Assembly: GCF_023065955.2 (NCBI RefSeq)
Contig: NW_026623008.1
Span: forward strand, 20,022,001 to 20,086,000
Reading direction: 5' to 3'
DNA from: Ursus arctos
Taxonomy: Eukaryota; Chordata; Mammalia; Carnivora; Ursidae
Length of the DNA stretch: 64,000 nt
In this document: one piece after another, positions 29,681 to 41,114 of the stretch
Position numbering within the stretch: the first letter of the stretch is position 1
Layout: the number at the start of each line of letters is the position of its first letter
Program-made: the position numbers and the translations under genes
The notes under the pieces: model-generated
Told to the model about the DNA's origin: nothing
What the model saw: only the letters and a program-made list of their open reading frames with translations
The model's database searches: none

Positions 29681-30124
29681 GTTGGAGAGAAACCGAGGGG
29701 TTTACAGGCAGCCCAGCCCGGGAGGGCTTCCCTGAGGCAGAGGGAGGTGGGGCTGGATTCAACGGGAGGGAGTCTATAGTCCTAGAGTGGAGTTCATGAG
29801 AACTGCCCAGCAGTACATTCAGAGACAGGTACCGGGCAGCCCTGGAATCGGGGCCACATAAATTTGCTCGAATCTAGACTATGCCAAAATGACCTGGTGG
29901 ACACTCACACCCCCCCCTCTTATCCCAGCCTTCTCCCCATACCCCCCCACAAGCTGCATCCCTAAACCAGCCCCCAAACCAAAGGTAAAGGAAGACTGAT
30001 CTGTTCTCCATACCTGGCCTTGAAGGTACGTTCTAGGGAATCTTGCCCTTTATTATTTAAAGAAATCTCTGCCAGGAAGCCTCTGGGATGCTCCGGAAAG
30101 AGGTGTTCTGCTAGGTAGCTTTTA

Positions 30125-30230
30125 TGTCAACTCCATTTTGCAGAAAAGCAAACTGAGGCTCATAGAGGTGGGGTAGTTTGCTCAAGTTCACACAGACAAC
30201 AAATGGAGCCTTGAGTTCCTTCCAGTACAT
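30125..30230 (-). repeat. MIR relic
   Basis: CCATTTTGCAGAAAAGCAAA, CTGAGGCTCATAGAGGTGG, CTCAAGTTCACACAG. Confidence 0.7.
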
Positions 30231-30954
30231 AAGGAAGGCCAATCCAACAGGAAACAGGGAGAACTGGAGGGGGGGTATGGAGGGGAGGGAAGGGTGGGAG
30301 TTGACACAGGCCCAGGCCCAGGCCCAACATCCTGGGCTGAGGGGGGAGCCAACAGGGATCTGAATTTGAATCTGGATATCTGGGCTCCACCCGCACCCAC
30401 TCCAGCAGAGGTGGGGTGAAAGGTCAGCATGGAGATGGGAGGCAGAGGAAAGCAGAATTCCACCAGCTTCTCAGCCTGCCGAGGCCTCGGCCGTACCCTA
30501 GGGAGCCAGGCCAGGGGCTGCCCCAGCTTCCCCCAGCCCAGAGCTCTCTGCCAGGCCCCACCCCCACCCCTTAGGAACAGCAGGAGTATTGTGAGGAGAC
30601 CAGGCCCCCTGTGTCGGCCTCAGTCTCTCCATTTGCAATAAGAGCTAACCTAGCAGGAAGGACTTTCAAGGGCCCTTCCAGCTTCAACAGAGTTTAGTGA
30701 CCTGTCCTAGTTTTCAGTTCCCAGCACACATTCAGAGGTCTCTCCCCTAGTCGGGAGCTAGCTGAGAACCATGTTAACTATGTGCTCAATGAATAAGTGA
30801 ACACTTAATAAAGCCAACATCTTTCCATCCTCCTCAGCCCTTACTGAGAGCCACTACTTACCTTGGGAAGCCAAATTTCGCAGGGTTGTTGAAGGAGAAG
30901 GGGATTCAAACACTTTAAGTGCTTTGAATGAGACTGTGTGTTACACACGTGCCC

Positions 30955-31165
30955 TTTATTTCCCATCCTCACTATGTGCAGACACTACGGTAATTGCTTT
31001 AAACACTGTGCAAGGTTCAGCTCCACCACAAGGCCATGGCCTACCTACTATTATCTAGTTTTTCAGATGAGCAAATGGACTAAGGAGTGAAGGGACTAGC
31101 TCAAGGTCACACCGCCAGTGAGTGGCAGAGGAGGGATTCGAACTGTACCTATCCCCACTGCTTTT
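30955..31165 (-). repeat. MIR SINE relic, near complete
   Basis: CACTATGTGCAGACACTACG, TTTCAGATGAGCAAATGGAC, CTCAAGGTCACACCGCCAGT, GAGGGATTCGAACTGTACC. Confidence 0.85.
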
Positions 31166-31426
31166 GTTGAACATGGTGACGGTGTGCTGGGCTGGGGCAG
31201 GAAATGGAAGTTGAACAGGGACCCTTGGCAGAGGGAGAGGTAGTCCACCCCAGGCGAGGGAGGCGCCTGAGTTGCCAAACGGTTCAACAGTTTGCAGAGG
31301 CCAAATGGCACTGGAACCAGCAAAGTGTGGGAAAGCATCCCTTCCCCTCCCCCACAAAGGGCAAGGTAGACCTCTTTCCCTCCCCCTACCCGCAGTGCCA
31401 GTAGTGAGCCCTGAGAGGTCACTTAC

Positions 31427-31502
31427 CTACTCCCCTGGATCTCAGGGTTCCTGTAAAAGGAACCCCCTCCCTCCCGGGAGCCCTTTTCTGGACTTCAGGA
31501 CC
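31427..31502 (-). other. Possible alternative first or internal noncoding exon at the internal CpG island
   Basis: A very strong minus-strand donor (GAGTAG then GTAAGTGA) ends an exon at 31427. Upstream, two acceptor-like sites are visible: CACCTTGCAG, giving a 5' end at 31502, and TTCCTTTTACAG, giving a shorter form. The exon may instead start at a promoter within the adjoining CpG island. The donor is the well-supported part; the 5' end is uncertain. Confidence 0.4.
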
Positions 31503-31539
31503 TGCAAGGTGCAGAGCCGCCCCCAAAGAAAGCTGCCGC

Positions 31540-32720
31540 CAACGTCCAGAAAACTGTCCAGGATTTTTCCGGCACGTCCGCCCCCCACCGGCTCCGCGGT
31601 TGCGAGGGATGAGGGCAGTGGCAGGGGGGTGGGTGTTGGGAGAGGACGGCCTCGCCTCCCTCCTAGAAGCCCTGGGGCGCCTCTTGCTCGAGCAGGGAGG
31701 CTCTGGTCCGCAAGCCCAGCCGTTCTCGGGCCCGAACGGTCCGCCTCCGAGTTTTCCCGCCGCCGCCGCCGCCTCTAAGGCTACCTGGCAGGCCTGCGCT
31801 GCCCCCTGATCCCTGCCACCCCCCCCTCCCAGATGAGGCCGCGGAGCTTCTGACTCCTGGAGGAGGTGACGGGCCGAGAGGGAAACCAGGCGGCTGGGGG
31901 AGGGGCGTTGCCTGCACCTGGCCCCTCTCAGCCGCCCAGGCCGGGAGGGGCGGGACTGGACCCCCGCCAGACCCGAAACCAGCAGCGGGGGAGGGGAGGT
32001 GTGCAGCCCTCCACTCCCGCGGCCTGGGGGCGGGTAAGGAGATCTCCCCCCACAGCCCTCGCCGCCGAGGCGCCCCCTAGGGTCGGGCTGCGAGGCGCCC
32101 CTTTCCGAGCCGCGCGCTCAGCCCGCTCCCCCGGCCGGCCGCGCTCTCCAGCTGCAGGAAATTCCAGAAGCTCTCCATCATCCCGGCGCAGCGCGCAGCC
32201 CGGGCTGCCAAGGCTCCCCGAAGGAGAGCCACATGCCGGCCGGCCGCGCGGCCCGCCCTCGCCCCCCACCCCCAACCCGGCGAGGCAGCCACGTCGGGCC
32301 GGGCGGGGGCCCGGCCGGCCGCCCCTTCCCGCGCCCCGGGCCCGGCGGAATGCGTGGCAGCCCCGGCCGGGGGCTATTTTGAGCGGGAGGGGAGCGGCTC
32401 AGCCTCGGTGTTTTCGGCTTTTTCCTGGCCCCCGGCCCGCCCTCCGCCAGCCCGGGCCCTCGGCTGCCCGCGGAGGGGGGGGGGGTCACGTGGCGGGGGG
32501 AAGGGGAGGGCCGCCGCGATCCGGCTCGGGCTCCGGCTCCGGCCCAGGCCCGGGAGGCGCCCGGCGGCAGTCCGGACTTGCGCTCTCGGCCGGGCCGAGC
32601 GGCGGGATTATTAATAGCGCGCGTGGCTTCGGCTGCGGCTCCGGGGCGCCCGCTACCTGTACGCCCCTCCTCGGGTGAGCACCGACGGCCAGGGCACTCC
32701 CTCCCCAGCGGCGGACTCAG
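31540..32720. promoter_or_regulatory. Internal CpG island, candidate alternative promoter
   Basis: Roughly 1.2 kb of CpG-dense sequence in the long 5' intron, with a perfect E-box CACGTG at 32487-32492, GC boxes, a CTCF-like site at 32069-32085 and a TTATTAATAG block near 32608. A strong minus-strand donor (31427) lies just downstream on the AHDC1 strand. Opposed donor-like signals lie at its right edge: minus ACAG/GTAGCG at 32657 and plus CTCGG/GTGAGC at 32674. It probably drives an alternative AHDC1 first exon and perhaps a divergent transcript; direction is not proven. Confidence 0.6.
32069..32085 (-). promoter_or_regulatory. CTCF-like motif in the internal CpG island
   Basis: The minus strand reads ACCCTAGGGGGCGCC, matching the CTCF core at 13 of 15 positions. 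Confidence 0.45.
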
Positions 32721-33002
32721 GCCTCACTGGATAGCGCCACTGTGCACCGGTGGCCAATCACCGGCCTCGATTTCCTTACCTGTAAATTGGGGATGTGCCA
32801 TCTGGCTTTTTATGGTGGGTACCAAATAAGGGTTTTGCTTGCTGTGTGCCTCTCTTTGGGCAAAACGCCTTCCCTTTTGGGGTCCTCGGTTTTTCCATTT
32901 ATAAAATGAGGGGATCCGAGAGAACTCTCTCCAGGGAAAGAATCCCTTACATTTGAATAACGCATTTTGACTTAAAACCCAGTTGAACTTATCAACTACC
33001 AA

Positions 33003-33215
33003 CAATAAGAGCCAACACTGAGCACTTGCCCTGCATGCATTAACGCACTTGACTATAAGGTTCCCATAAAGTAGGTAATATCCCCTTTTTGCTGATGAAG
33101 AAACCGAGGCCCGGGAAGGCTAAGTGACCTACCAAAGGTCCAATGGCAGAGGCCAGAGTCAGATAAACTTTGACTCCAGAGTCTGAGTTAACTGCTGAAC
33201 TATAGTGCCCTGAGA
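33003..33215 (-). repeat. MIR SINE relic
   Basis: AGAGCCAACACTGAGCACTT, TGATGAAGAAACCGAGGCCC, AAGTGACCTACCAAAGGTCC, then ACTCCAGAGTCTGAG. Confidence 0.85.
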
Positions 33216-33229
33216 CAAGCGGCACAAAC

Positions 33230-33360
33230 ACTGCCCCCTTCTTACACTGGAGGAGACTGAGGCTCAAAGTGTCATTTGTCCAAAGTTGCCTTTGGCCAGT
33301 TAGTGACAGAAGTGAGCATCCAACGCAGATATTCCAATTCCTAGTCTACTACCCCACTGT
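33230..33360 (-). repeat. Second MIR relic, tandem with the first
   Basis: CACTGGAGGAGACTGAGGCT, TTTGTCCAAAGTTGCC, CCAGTTAGTGACAGAAGTG. Confidence 0.65.
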
Positions 33361-34128
33361 AGCCCTCCGGATCTGTTCAGCTTCTGCCCTGGGGCAGCTA
33401 GCAGGGTTCCCAGGATAGAGTCCTAGAAACGAGCACATAGGCACTATCCCCATGGCCACAAAGCTGTGTCCAGGGCCCTGGGGATCACCCTTTGTTCCCA
33501 AGGGACTGACGCAGGCTTCTGGGCCCAAAGGGTTCACTAATCCACCAAACTCTAGACTTAGCCTAGCCTCAGAGCCATGGAGGTGGAGGCACCTGGGGAT
33601 GAGGGGAGATGGCATGGAGGGGTAACGGCCTGGGACAGGGCATGGAGTTGCTTCCGGCCCCCCCTAACCTCCAGCAAGGAAGCACAAAGGCTGGCAGGCC
33701 CCCCACTCCGCCCCGGAAACCTGGCAGTTTATTTCTGTCTCTGGGCCCCCTGTTTCCACAGAGCCAGTCCAGGAAGGCTGGCAGCAGCTGGCTTGGAGGG
33801 GTGGAGCTCCTGCTCCCTCAAGGGTCCAGCTGCTACCCTGCCCCACCCCCACCTGCCAGGCCAGACCAGACTCCAGATTCAGAGGTGACACTGGGATGAG
33901 GGAAGGAAGACCTGGAGGCCACTTGGTAAGGACTACAAAGGATGGACCCCCTCCAGCTCCCAACCCAGAGCCAAAAGATGCTCTCCCAGGGTGAGCCAGT
34001 CAACACCCAGTTCAAGTCTGCTAAGAGTATAACTAACCTCTGGTATGTCCAACTCTATTTACTCCACATCATTCTAGCTGATGATTCCTCTGGATCCCGG
34101 TCCCAAAGAAAAGCCCATTTCTAAACCT

Positions 34129-34450
34129 GCGCTGCCCAATATGGTAGAAACTGACTACTGAGCCCTGGGAACATGGCTAGTTGGAATTCAGATGTGCCGT
34201 AAGCACAGAATATGCATCAGATTCTGAAGTCTGAATATGAAAAAAAAAAAAAAAGTAAAATATCTCAATACTTTTAGTAATATTAAGTAGTATTAATATT
34301 AAAGTAGTAATATTTTGGACATACTGGGTTACATGAGATAGATTATTCACATCAACTCACTTATTTCTTTTTGCTTTGTTTAATGTGGCCACTAGTAAAT
34401 TTAGATGACATATATGGCTCCCATTACATTTCTATTGGACATTGTTGTTC
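34129..34450. mobile_element. Non-autonomous hAT-like DNA transposon fossil
   Basis: The ends are degenerate inverted repeats: left GCTGCCCAATATGGTAG, and the right end read in reverse AATGTCCAATAGAAA. The AT-rich middle includes TGTGGCTAG-type phrases known from MER1-group elements. An A15 run interrupts it near 34240. The exact subfamily is not assigned. Confidence 0.65.
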
Positions 34451-34827
34451 TAGATCATATGGTACTCTGGCTTAGGGCCAAGACTTTGCCTGCTCTAGAT
34501 CAATATCTGTGTGGCTTTAGTTCACCCACTTCCCTATATCCAGACCACAACCTTATGTGTTGGTCTAAATCTCACCACCCCACCCCACCCAGCTTTCTGT
34601 GAATCTAGGCTCAGCCAAAGATTATGGCTTAGTCTGCTTTAAACCACTCTCTATTACATTTCTTGTTCACCAATTCCTAATACCCAGATCCCAACAAGAC
34701 TGTGGATCTGGACCATCTTCCATGTTAACCAGCCTCACAGTCTGACACCACAACCTTATTTGCTTAGATCACTGTCTAGTAAGATTTAAGATCTAGACAC
34801 CCTTAGGAAGAATGAGGTTCTAGACTA

Positions 34828-35048
34828 AGGGTTGGCAAACTATGGCCTGACAGCCAAATCCAACCTGCTGTCTGTTTTTATAATTCAAGTTTGATGGGAA
34901 CACAGCCATACTCATCCATTTATGCATTGTCTATGACTGCTTTCAAGGTACGGTAGCAGAGCTGAGTACTCATGACTGAGACCCAATGGTCTACAAAGCC
35001 TAAAACTTTTTTTACACGTAACTCTTAACAGAAGGTTTGCCAACCTCG
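34828..35048. mobile_element. Second hAT-like MITE fossil
   Basis: The left end is GGGTTGGCAAACTATGGCC; the right end in reverse reads GAGGTTGGCAAACC, forming inverted repeats. The interior resembles the common mammalian element with GGAACACAGCCA and GTCTATGACTGCTTTC phrases. Flanks GTTCTAGA and GTTCTAAG may be a decayed 8-bp duplication, as expected for hAT insertion. Confidence 0.7.
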
Positions 35049-35692
35049 GTTCTAAGTGACCAACAAGTCCAACCCACCAGAAATCTAGATTCCAGCCTAA
35101 GACTATGGTCTAGTCTAATCCAGATCACCTCCTCCTAGATGGTACTGCTGACCAGGGTCTAAACCAGACCCTAACATGCACCACACGCTGTTTGGGTTCC
35201 AGATTCCACTCTGATCTCAGGAGATGGGCCCCGGTCCTCTTTTGGGGGATGGAAAGGGTGTCTCCACTTCTGAACTTGCCTAGAGGGATCGAAGCCCATT
35301 TGGGAATGGGGAGGGAGGGTAGATTCCAGAGACAGCACTGGAGGCTGAGTCAAAGAGTCTGCAGTAAGCCCTCCTCTCCCAACGGGACAGAGAAGCCCCA
35401 TGTCCTACTTCTTCCCAGCTGTCTCCAGAGCAGGTCACTTAGCTGGGGGTCATGTGGGACAGATACCAACCCCCCAGAAGCTAGACTGGGGGCTTCAAAT
35501 GGAGTCTTCATCTCTAGCTCCGCACCTCCAACCACCTGACGCCTATCACCTCAGGACTGAATGACACCACGATGCCCCTTTCCCACCATTCACCTCTAGC
35601 TCTGCTTTTCCACAGCTTTCTTTGAAAGTTCTCCCACATCTGCCCCCTCCTTGCCATGTCCCCTTCTCCCATCCTAGAATCCTAGCCTTAAT

Positions 35693-35945
35693 TTTAGCGG
35701 TGAAGATCTTGGGCTCTCAAGCTGACAGACCCAGGCTTCAATTCCAGCTTTGACTTTGGGCAAGCCACTCGGCCTCTCTAGGCTTCCTCAGTTTCCCCAT
35801 CTGTAAAACAGAATAGTAATAAGGGTACCTACCCACCTCCTAGAGTTGTTGAACGGACTTACAAAGATCATGATGTTTAGCACTTTGGCCAGCCCCTGGC
35901 CCGTAATAAGCATTTGCTACTAGCTGCTGCTTTTACTATTGATCA
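35693..35945 (+). repeat. MIR SINE relic, near complete
   Basis: GACTTTGGGCAAGCCACTCG, CCTCAGTTTCCCCATCTGTA, AACAGAATAGTAATAAGGGT, then GTAATAAGCATTTGCTA. Confidence 0.9.
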
Positions 35946-36364
35946 TCTAGTTTGGTTCCATGGATGGACTTTGGCAGGTTTGTAAACCTTAACCAAAATG
36001 TGTTTTTGTATTTTTCTGAAGAGAAGACCCATCATCTTCTCAAAATGGATCCTTAGCTCAAATGTTTAGAAAGAAAAAAGGGGTCTTTAGTTCAATCCAA
36101 ATGGGGAAACAGGGGCACACAGATGGGAAAGGACTAGTCAAGGGCCCCTGAGAAAAGGTGAGGCAGACCTCAGAAGGCTATCAGTCAGGAATTTGTCTCC
36201 CAGACTCTTCTTTCCACTGGTCCAAGATGTCTTTTCCATCTGACCTTGCCATTTCTCGCCCGCTCAGCTATGATGGTCCCCCAGTGGGCTCCCCACCTCC
36301 AAAATGCCTCCGCTGAGCCTCCTCCACCTCGTGCCACATTCGTCTTCCTCAGTCTCATTCTCAT

Positions 36365-36840
36365 GACACGATGTCCTGCTCCAAAACCTGTAATGGCTCC
36401 CGACTGCTGCCAAGGTCTTTTGCCTGACATTCAAGAGCCTTCACAGCCAGCCCTGGCCTCCGCCAACCTCCTCCTTGCTGTGGCCTCTTGTCTGGTCAGT
36501 GGAGCTGACTTCTTCCTCGTCTCTCTCCCACTCCCCACAGTCTCCATACCACCCACACACGCACTCAGTTCTGGACAGATTCTGCCCCTTTGCTCAATCA
36601 CACAGTGTCTCAGGCCCAGCCGGCTGCCCCCGCTCTGCCCTCAGGGTTGCCCCTGGGTCCAGCCACTCTCTGAAATCACCCTGATCAGGCCATGCTGGGG
36701 TATGCTGACCGCAGCTCTGGCTCCAGGAAGCAGGCCTCTGCCCCTGCTCTCCAGCGTGGCTCCATCCCTGGACACTGACCCACCTCAGCCACTTCTGTCC
36801 TCTAGACTTCCGGGAATAACACTCCCTTGTCACTGGGAGT
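36365..36840 (+). repeat. L2 LINE 3' fragment
   Basis: GTAATGGCTCCCGACTGCTG, CATTCAAGAGCCTTCACAGC and CCTGGCCTCCGCCAACCTCC follow the L2 order. The right half is more diverged. Confidence 0.65.
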
Positions 36841-36869
36841 CCTAAGGAGTCAGCGCTGTCCTCAGAGTT

Positions 36870-37045
36870 ATGACTGCTGGGTCAGATTCTTCTCTTTGAG
36901 CCTCAGTGTTCTCATCTATAAAATGGGGACAGCAATACCTACACCCTGAGTGATTCCCATGAAGGAAAAATGCCTTACAGACTGGAAGGTACTTTTTCTA
37001 CTAAAACCTGCTACACGAACAATACTAATGATAACCTCCATTTAT
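36870..37045 (+). repeat. MIR relic
   Basis: GAGCCTCAGTGTTCTCATCT followed by ATAAAATGGGGACAGCAATA. Confidence 0.8.
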
Positions 37046-37089
37046 AAGTTTATTTAAAACTGCAATCACCCCGCAACCCTGGCCCTCCC

Positions 37090-37280
37090 CAAGCCCTTTC
37101 CTGGTTTCATTTTTCTCCTTGGCACTTAACAACATCTAACCCACCAAGTGTTTACTTCTTTTTGTGTTAACTGTGTCACCCTCTAAATGTCAGCTCCTTG
37201 AGGGCAGGGGTTTTTATCTACTTTGTTCTCTGTTGTGCACCCAAAGTCCCTGACACTAAGTGTGCACCTGGTAGTTGAGG
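37090..37280 (+). repeat. L2 LINE 3' tail
   Basis: TGTCAGCTCCTTGAGGGCAG, TGTTCTCTGTTGTGCACCC, then TAGTTGAGGAATGAATG, leading into the tetranucleotide repeat. Confidence 0.8.
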
Positions 37281-37318
37281 AATGAATGAATGAATGAATG
37301 AATGAATGAATGAATGAA
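37280..37318 (+). repeat. (GAAT)n microsatellite at the L2 tail
   Basis: About nine GAAT units, an expansion of the normal terminal repeat of L2. Confidence 0.95.
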
Positions 37319-37510
37319 GTGCTTCCCATGTGCCAGGCACTGTGCTAACCACTTCTCACGGATCACTCCCTCCTAGATGGGTACTTCCGCTACTCCTGAG
37401 TTTGGAGAACTCCTGAGTTTGAGACCTCAAGTGACTTGCTCTGATCACACGGTAGGAAGCAGCCCGGCTAGGATCTGACTCCAGAGCCTGCCCTCTTGAT
37501 CACTGTGCTC
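37318..37510 (-). repeat. MIR SINE relic
   Basis: CATGTGCCAGGCACTGTGCT, GCTCTGATCACACGGTAGG and ACTCCAGAGCCTGCCCTC. Inside, ACTCCTGAGTTTGGAGA is partly duplicated (37393-37424). Confidence 0.85.
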
Positions 37511-37629
37511 TATTTCCTGTCCAGATGGGGGGTTATTTCTATCTCTACGTTAGCTAAGCCTCTTGAATCTGTCCCCCTCCCTATTTCCCTGGGGCTGCCA
37601 CTCTCCCTCTGTCCCGGAGGCCACCAGTC

Positions 37630-37900
37630 CTCCCAACCCTCATCCTGACCTCTCTTAGCCATTTCCTCCACTTCTCAGCCCTAAGCCAAGCTGCTCATTC
37701 TCACCTCAGGGCCTTTGCTGATACAGTGTGCTCTACCTGGGCTGGCCTGGCTCCCTATCTCTTTCAACTGTGCCCATTTCTCAAGAGCCACTTCTTCCAG
37801 TCTTCACTTGCTCCCTTCCCTGAGCTCATACCTTGTTTATTGCTGGGAAGAACCACTGGGGGAGCATATGCTGACTTGGTCCACTCCCTCATTGTTTCCT
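37630..37900 (+). repeat. L2 LINE fragment
   Basis: CTCACCTCAGGGCCTTTGCT, TCTCAAGAGCCACTTCTTCC, CTTCCCTGAGCTCAT. Confidence 0.65.
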
Positions 37901-38002
37901 GAATTTGGAGGCCTCACTCCCTTCTGTCCCTCTCCTGGCGAGGTCTCTCCCTCCTTCCTCTCCTGGATCACTGCCCCCACCCTACACCATCTCTTAAGCA
38001 GG

Positions 38003-38197
38003 TTTATGGCTTTGTGATTAAAAGCCTGGCTTCTGAGTCTCTCAGTCCTCAGCTCTACCCCTTACTAGCTGTGTTTCTCTGGGGCAGGTCACTACCCCTC
38101 TTTCAACTTGTTTCCTGTCTACAAAATGGGGACAATACAGTATCTGCCTCAGGAGCTAATGTGCCTGGCACACAGTAAGCACTCAATAATAAATCAG
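38003..38197 (+). repeat. MIR SINE relic, near complete
   Basis: GGCTTTGTGATTAAAAGCCT, CCCTTACTAGCTGTGTTTCT, CAGTAAGCACTCAATAATAA. Confidence 0.88.
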
Positions 38198-38289
38198 TCT
38201 GTTACTTCTATAGCATTTTATTGTGTCGCTCATCCCCTCAGCCTTCTAAAAGCCTCAGCCTTCTCTCTGAACAGCCACCCCCAATATGA

Positions 38290-38565
38290 ACGATGACAAT
38301 AATACGATTGCAAACATGTATCAACCACTTATTATTTGCAGTGAGTAGCAACATGTTTGGCACCTAGCGGGTGCTCAATATTGCTTACTGAATAAATGAA
38401 TTAACTAGTTCAATACTCACAACACCCAGTGGGGGAGGGCACTATTTTAATACCCATTTTACAGACAGGGAAATCAAGGCCCAGAGAGGGTAAGCGACTC
38501 AGCGTGTCTGGGATTTAAACCCAAGCAGCCTGACTCTAATGGTGAGACTCTCATTGCCTTCTTCA
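38290..38565 (-). repeat. MIR SINE relic (possibly two overlapping)
   Basis: CCCATTTTACAGACAGGGAA, TCAAGGCCCAGAGAGGGTAA, TGGGATTTAAACCCAAGC. The left part carries GGGTGCTCAATATTGC in forward sense, suggesting a second partial copy. Confidence 0.8.
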
Positions 38566-38689
38566 TCCTCACTCTTCCCGTTCTGATCTGCTCCAATGGC
38601 GGCCCCAGAGGTGGGACCTTTTCCTTCTCCAGAGGTTAGACCTTAGCACCTAGATGGACGTTCACCGAGCCCCGGCTCCTGAGCTCAAG

Positions 38690-38830
38690 CCCTTCACACT
38701 TTATTTCATTTGAGCCTCATAAAATCCTAGAGTCAGTGCCATGTTTATTTCCCCTGCACAAATGGGGAAACTGAGGCTCAGAAAGGAGTCATGGGATTCA
38801 AAGCTCAAAACTCTTTTCCTCTGCATCACG
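38690..38830 (-). repeat. MIR relic
   Basis: TTTATTTCATTTGAGCCTCA, AATGGGGAAACTGAGGCTCA. Confidence 0.8.
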
Positions 38831-39192
38831 TTTTACGATGTTTTTCTCCTGTTGTCTTACACAGCTGCTGGTAACTGTTCAGACACAGTCAGAAGGCAAG
38901 AGCTCTAAGGGCGCAGCCCGAGGCCCACCTTCACTGTCCTCCCCCCACCCCAGCCAGCACTGCAGCAGGAGATCCAGGCCCCACGGGAGGCTTCCCAAAA
39001 GCGGATCTGCACCTCCCAGCGAGGCCCACCCTGCTGCTCTGTTTCCCCCACGGAACAGTCTTGGCAGACTTGGGGTTGGTGAGGGTGGGGCTGGAACTCC
39101 CTTTCAACTTAGGCTAGAGGCTCCCCCAAGATGCCGTATCTCCGGGGAATTCAGAGCTCCTCTCTCCCACCTACAGCAGGAAGGGGACAGGG

Positions 39193-39432
39193 CAGAATGG
39201 TAGTTCAGAACAAGGACTCTGGATCCCAGTGTTCCAAGTTCAAAGGCTGTCCACCAGGTACGAGCTGTGGGACCTTGGGCAAGTTACTTAACCTTTCTAA
39301 GCCTCAGTTTTCTGATACGCAAGATAAGGATGATAATAATAGGGCTGCTAAGTGATTAAATGAGTATCTATTTATAAAGCTAGAAGAGTGCCTGGAACAT
39401 GGTAAATGCCATGTAAGTGTTTGTTAAATAAA
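39193..39432 (+). repeat. MIR SINE relic, full length
   Basis: One of the best copies: AACAAGGACTCTGGATCCCA, GGGACCTTGGGCAAGTTACT, GCCTCAGTTTTCTGATACGC, AGTGCCTGGAACATGGTAAA. Confidence 0.92.
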
Positions 39433-39711
39433 AGCAGGGTTCCACCTAGCCATGGAAGGGTCCCCCTGGTAGGGTATAGTGCGAGGGACAAAGCAAACCC
39501 TAGTTCCAAACAGACAACTGAAGACAGAACAGGGAAATGGAAGCAGGCAGCTGAGACCTCACGCCTCAGAAAGCCCCTTGTGACAAGGACCCACTCCTCC
39601 TCTCCCCACAGCTTCCAAAGCCAGAAGACCCCAGTTCCTGGTCCTAATACCCCCTACCTTAATCCCCAAGCCTCTTCCTTTCCCCTCCCTCCAGATGTTA
39701 ACTCTTTCTAT

Positions 39712-39845
39712 GCAGGCAGAATCCAGGCCCTGCTTCTCTTAGTTGCTGTGTGACCTTGGGCAAGTCACTTAGCCTTTCTGAGCCTCACTTCCTCATCTCT
39801 ACAGGGGAGAATCCTCCCCTAGAGGGTCCATCCTAGAGATTAACC
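39712..39845 (+). repeat. MIR relic
   Basis: TGTGTGACCTTGGGCAAGTC, TGAGCCTCACTTCCTCATCT. Confidence 0.82.
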
Positions 39846-40190
39846 AAGAACTGAAAACATGCCAAGGACGTGTTCACGGGTGAGTGGACACGCCAGCGTC
39901 CTACAGGCCTGACCACACAGACGGGTGTGCTGTTTGGGCACTGGAGTGGGCAAGGGGGCTGCCATTAAAAAAGGAGATCCCCTCTTTGAAAGTTTCCCCA
40001 ATCAGCCCCTAAGTAGTTCCTGGGTTGCAAGCCAAGCTCCCTATCCTTTAAACCACCACACTATGACATTAAAATCTATTTCCTGGGGGGGAGGCAGGGG
40101 CCTTGTGTCAGGCCTCTCTTCACCAAGTTACTGCACAGGGAGCCCTGAAGCCGTACTGGGGAAGAGGCGAGGGAGGAGTAGGAGGGGCCA

Positions 40191-40240
40191 CGAGGGAGGG
40201 AGGGAGGGAGGGAGGGAGAGAGGGAGGGAGGGGAGGGCCC
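40191..40240 (+). repeat. (GGGA)n repeat
   Basis: GAGGGAGGGAGGGAGG units; guanine runs of three at regular spacing could form a G-quadruplex. Confidence 0.9.
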
Positions 40241-40399
40241 TCTGGAGGAGAGCCAGGGAGAGTGGAGAAGACCCCTGGGTTGAGAAGGGCAAAGGGGAAA
40301 AGGGACATGCCCCCAGGACTCTTCCTCTCCCCCATCACTAACTCAGCAATCACCTGGCCTGGCCTTCCACCCCTCCGAAAAGGAAGAGGAGCCAGCGGC

Positions 40400-40505
40400 A
40401 CCAAGTTAGGATAGACGATTACCCGCCGTTAATTAATTAAAATAAACAGCAAATTAAATACAGCAAAATTAAAATAGCACAGGAAATTAATTCCCTACCA
40501 GCCCC
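40400..40505. promoter_or_regulatory. Candidate conserved element dense in TAATTA sites
   Basis: An abrupt AT-rich island in GC-rich sequence: TTAATTAATTAA (40429-40440), AATAAACAGC (forkhead-like), AAATTAAATA, AAAATTAAAAT and GGAAATTAATTCCC follow each other within about 75 bp. It is not a recognised repeat. Homeodomain-type clusters of this form often mark developmental enhancers. Confidence 0.5.
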
Positions 40506-41114
40506 ACCTCACAGGTGAGATGCTTAAAGGGCCCCTTGCAGCTAGGATCCAGGGCAGCTGGGGGGGGGGGTCACGAGAACGTGCCTTGTACCACAACTCC
40601 TAGTGACCCCAAATATCAATGGCGGAACCCACAGGCATTTACCTGCCTCCACCACCCTGAGATGGGCCTCCTGGCTCCTCAGCCCCCGGGGATTCCAAGC
40701 CCTGGGCCACATTCCTGAGTTCCAGCCCCGCTCCTCCTTTAGTGGGCAGGAAGGGTCCTGACACCCCTTGGGCCAGGGATTGGGCACCGTGCGCTCCTGG
40801 GCACATGGCCCACATCTACCCCTGTGCGGGTCAGGGCAGGAGGGAAGAGGGACCTCAGCCTTCTCTTCTAGGATACCTCTGGGACTTGGAGTCAGATCCT
40901 GGCAAAGACGCCTCTTTTCCATGCTAAGCTCCTGGCCCCTCAGTCAGAGGTCCCCAAATCTGTCTCTGAGGAACCCTTGGATCTGCTCCTTTCTTTTGCT
41001 CAGAATGCTCAGGAAGACAGCACTGCTGAGGCCGGAAGCCCAGGCCAGAAGATGCCCCACAAAGCTGACTAGACCAGCCCCTGGGGACGCGAGACCACAG
41101 TCCCCTCCTGTACA

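Larger units (their letters stand above)
15568..31426 (-). other. AHDC1: AHDC1 5' intronic segment
   Basis: About 16 kb without a supported exon. It holds TG-rich sequence at 16.35-17.26 kb, GA-rich purine tracts at 18.0-18.2 and 22.29-22.80 kb, the candidate enhancer at 18.50-18.66 kb, a decayed minisatellite at 19.04-19.30 kb, paired dinucleotide repeats at 19.35-19.42 kb, X-box-like sites near 23.0, 23.5 and 28.2 kb, a GC-rich block with a CTCF-like motif near 24.95 kb, and scattered MIR relics. Confidence 0.55.
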
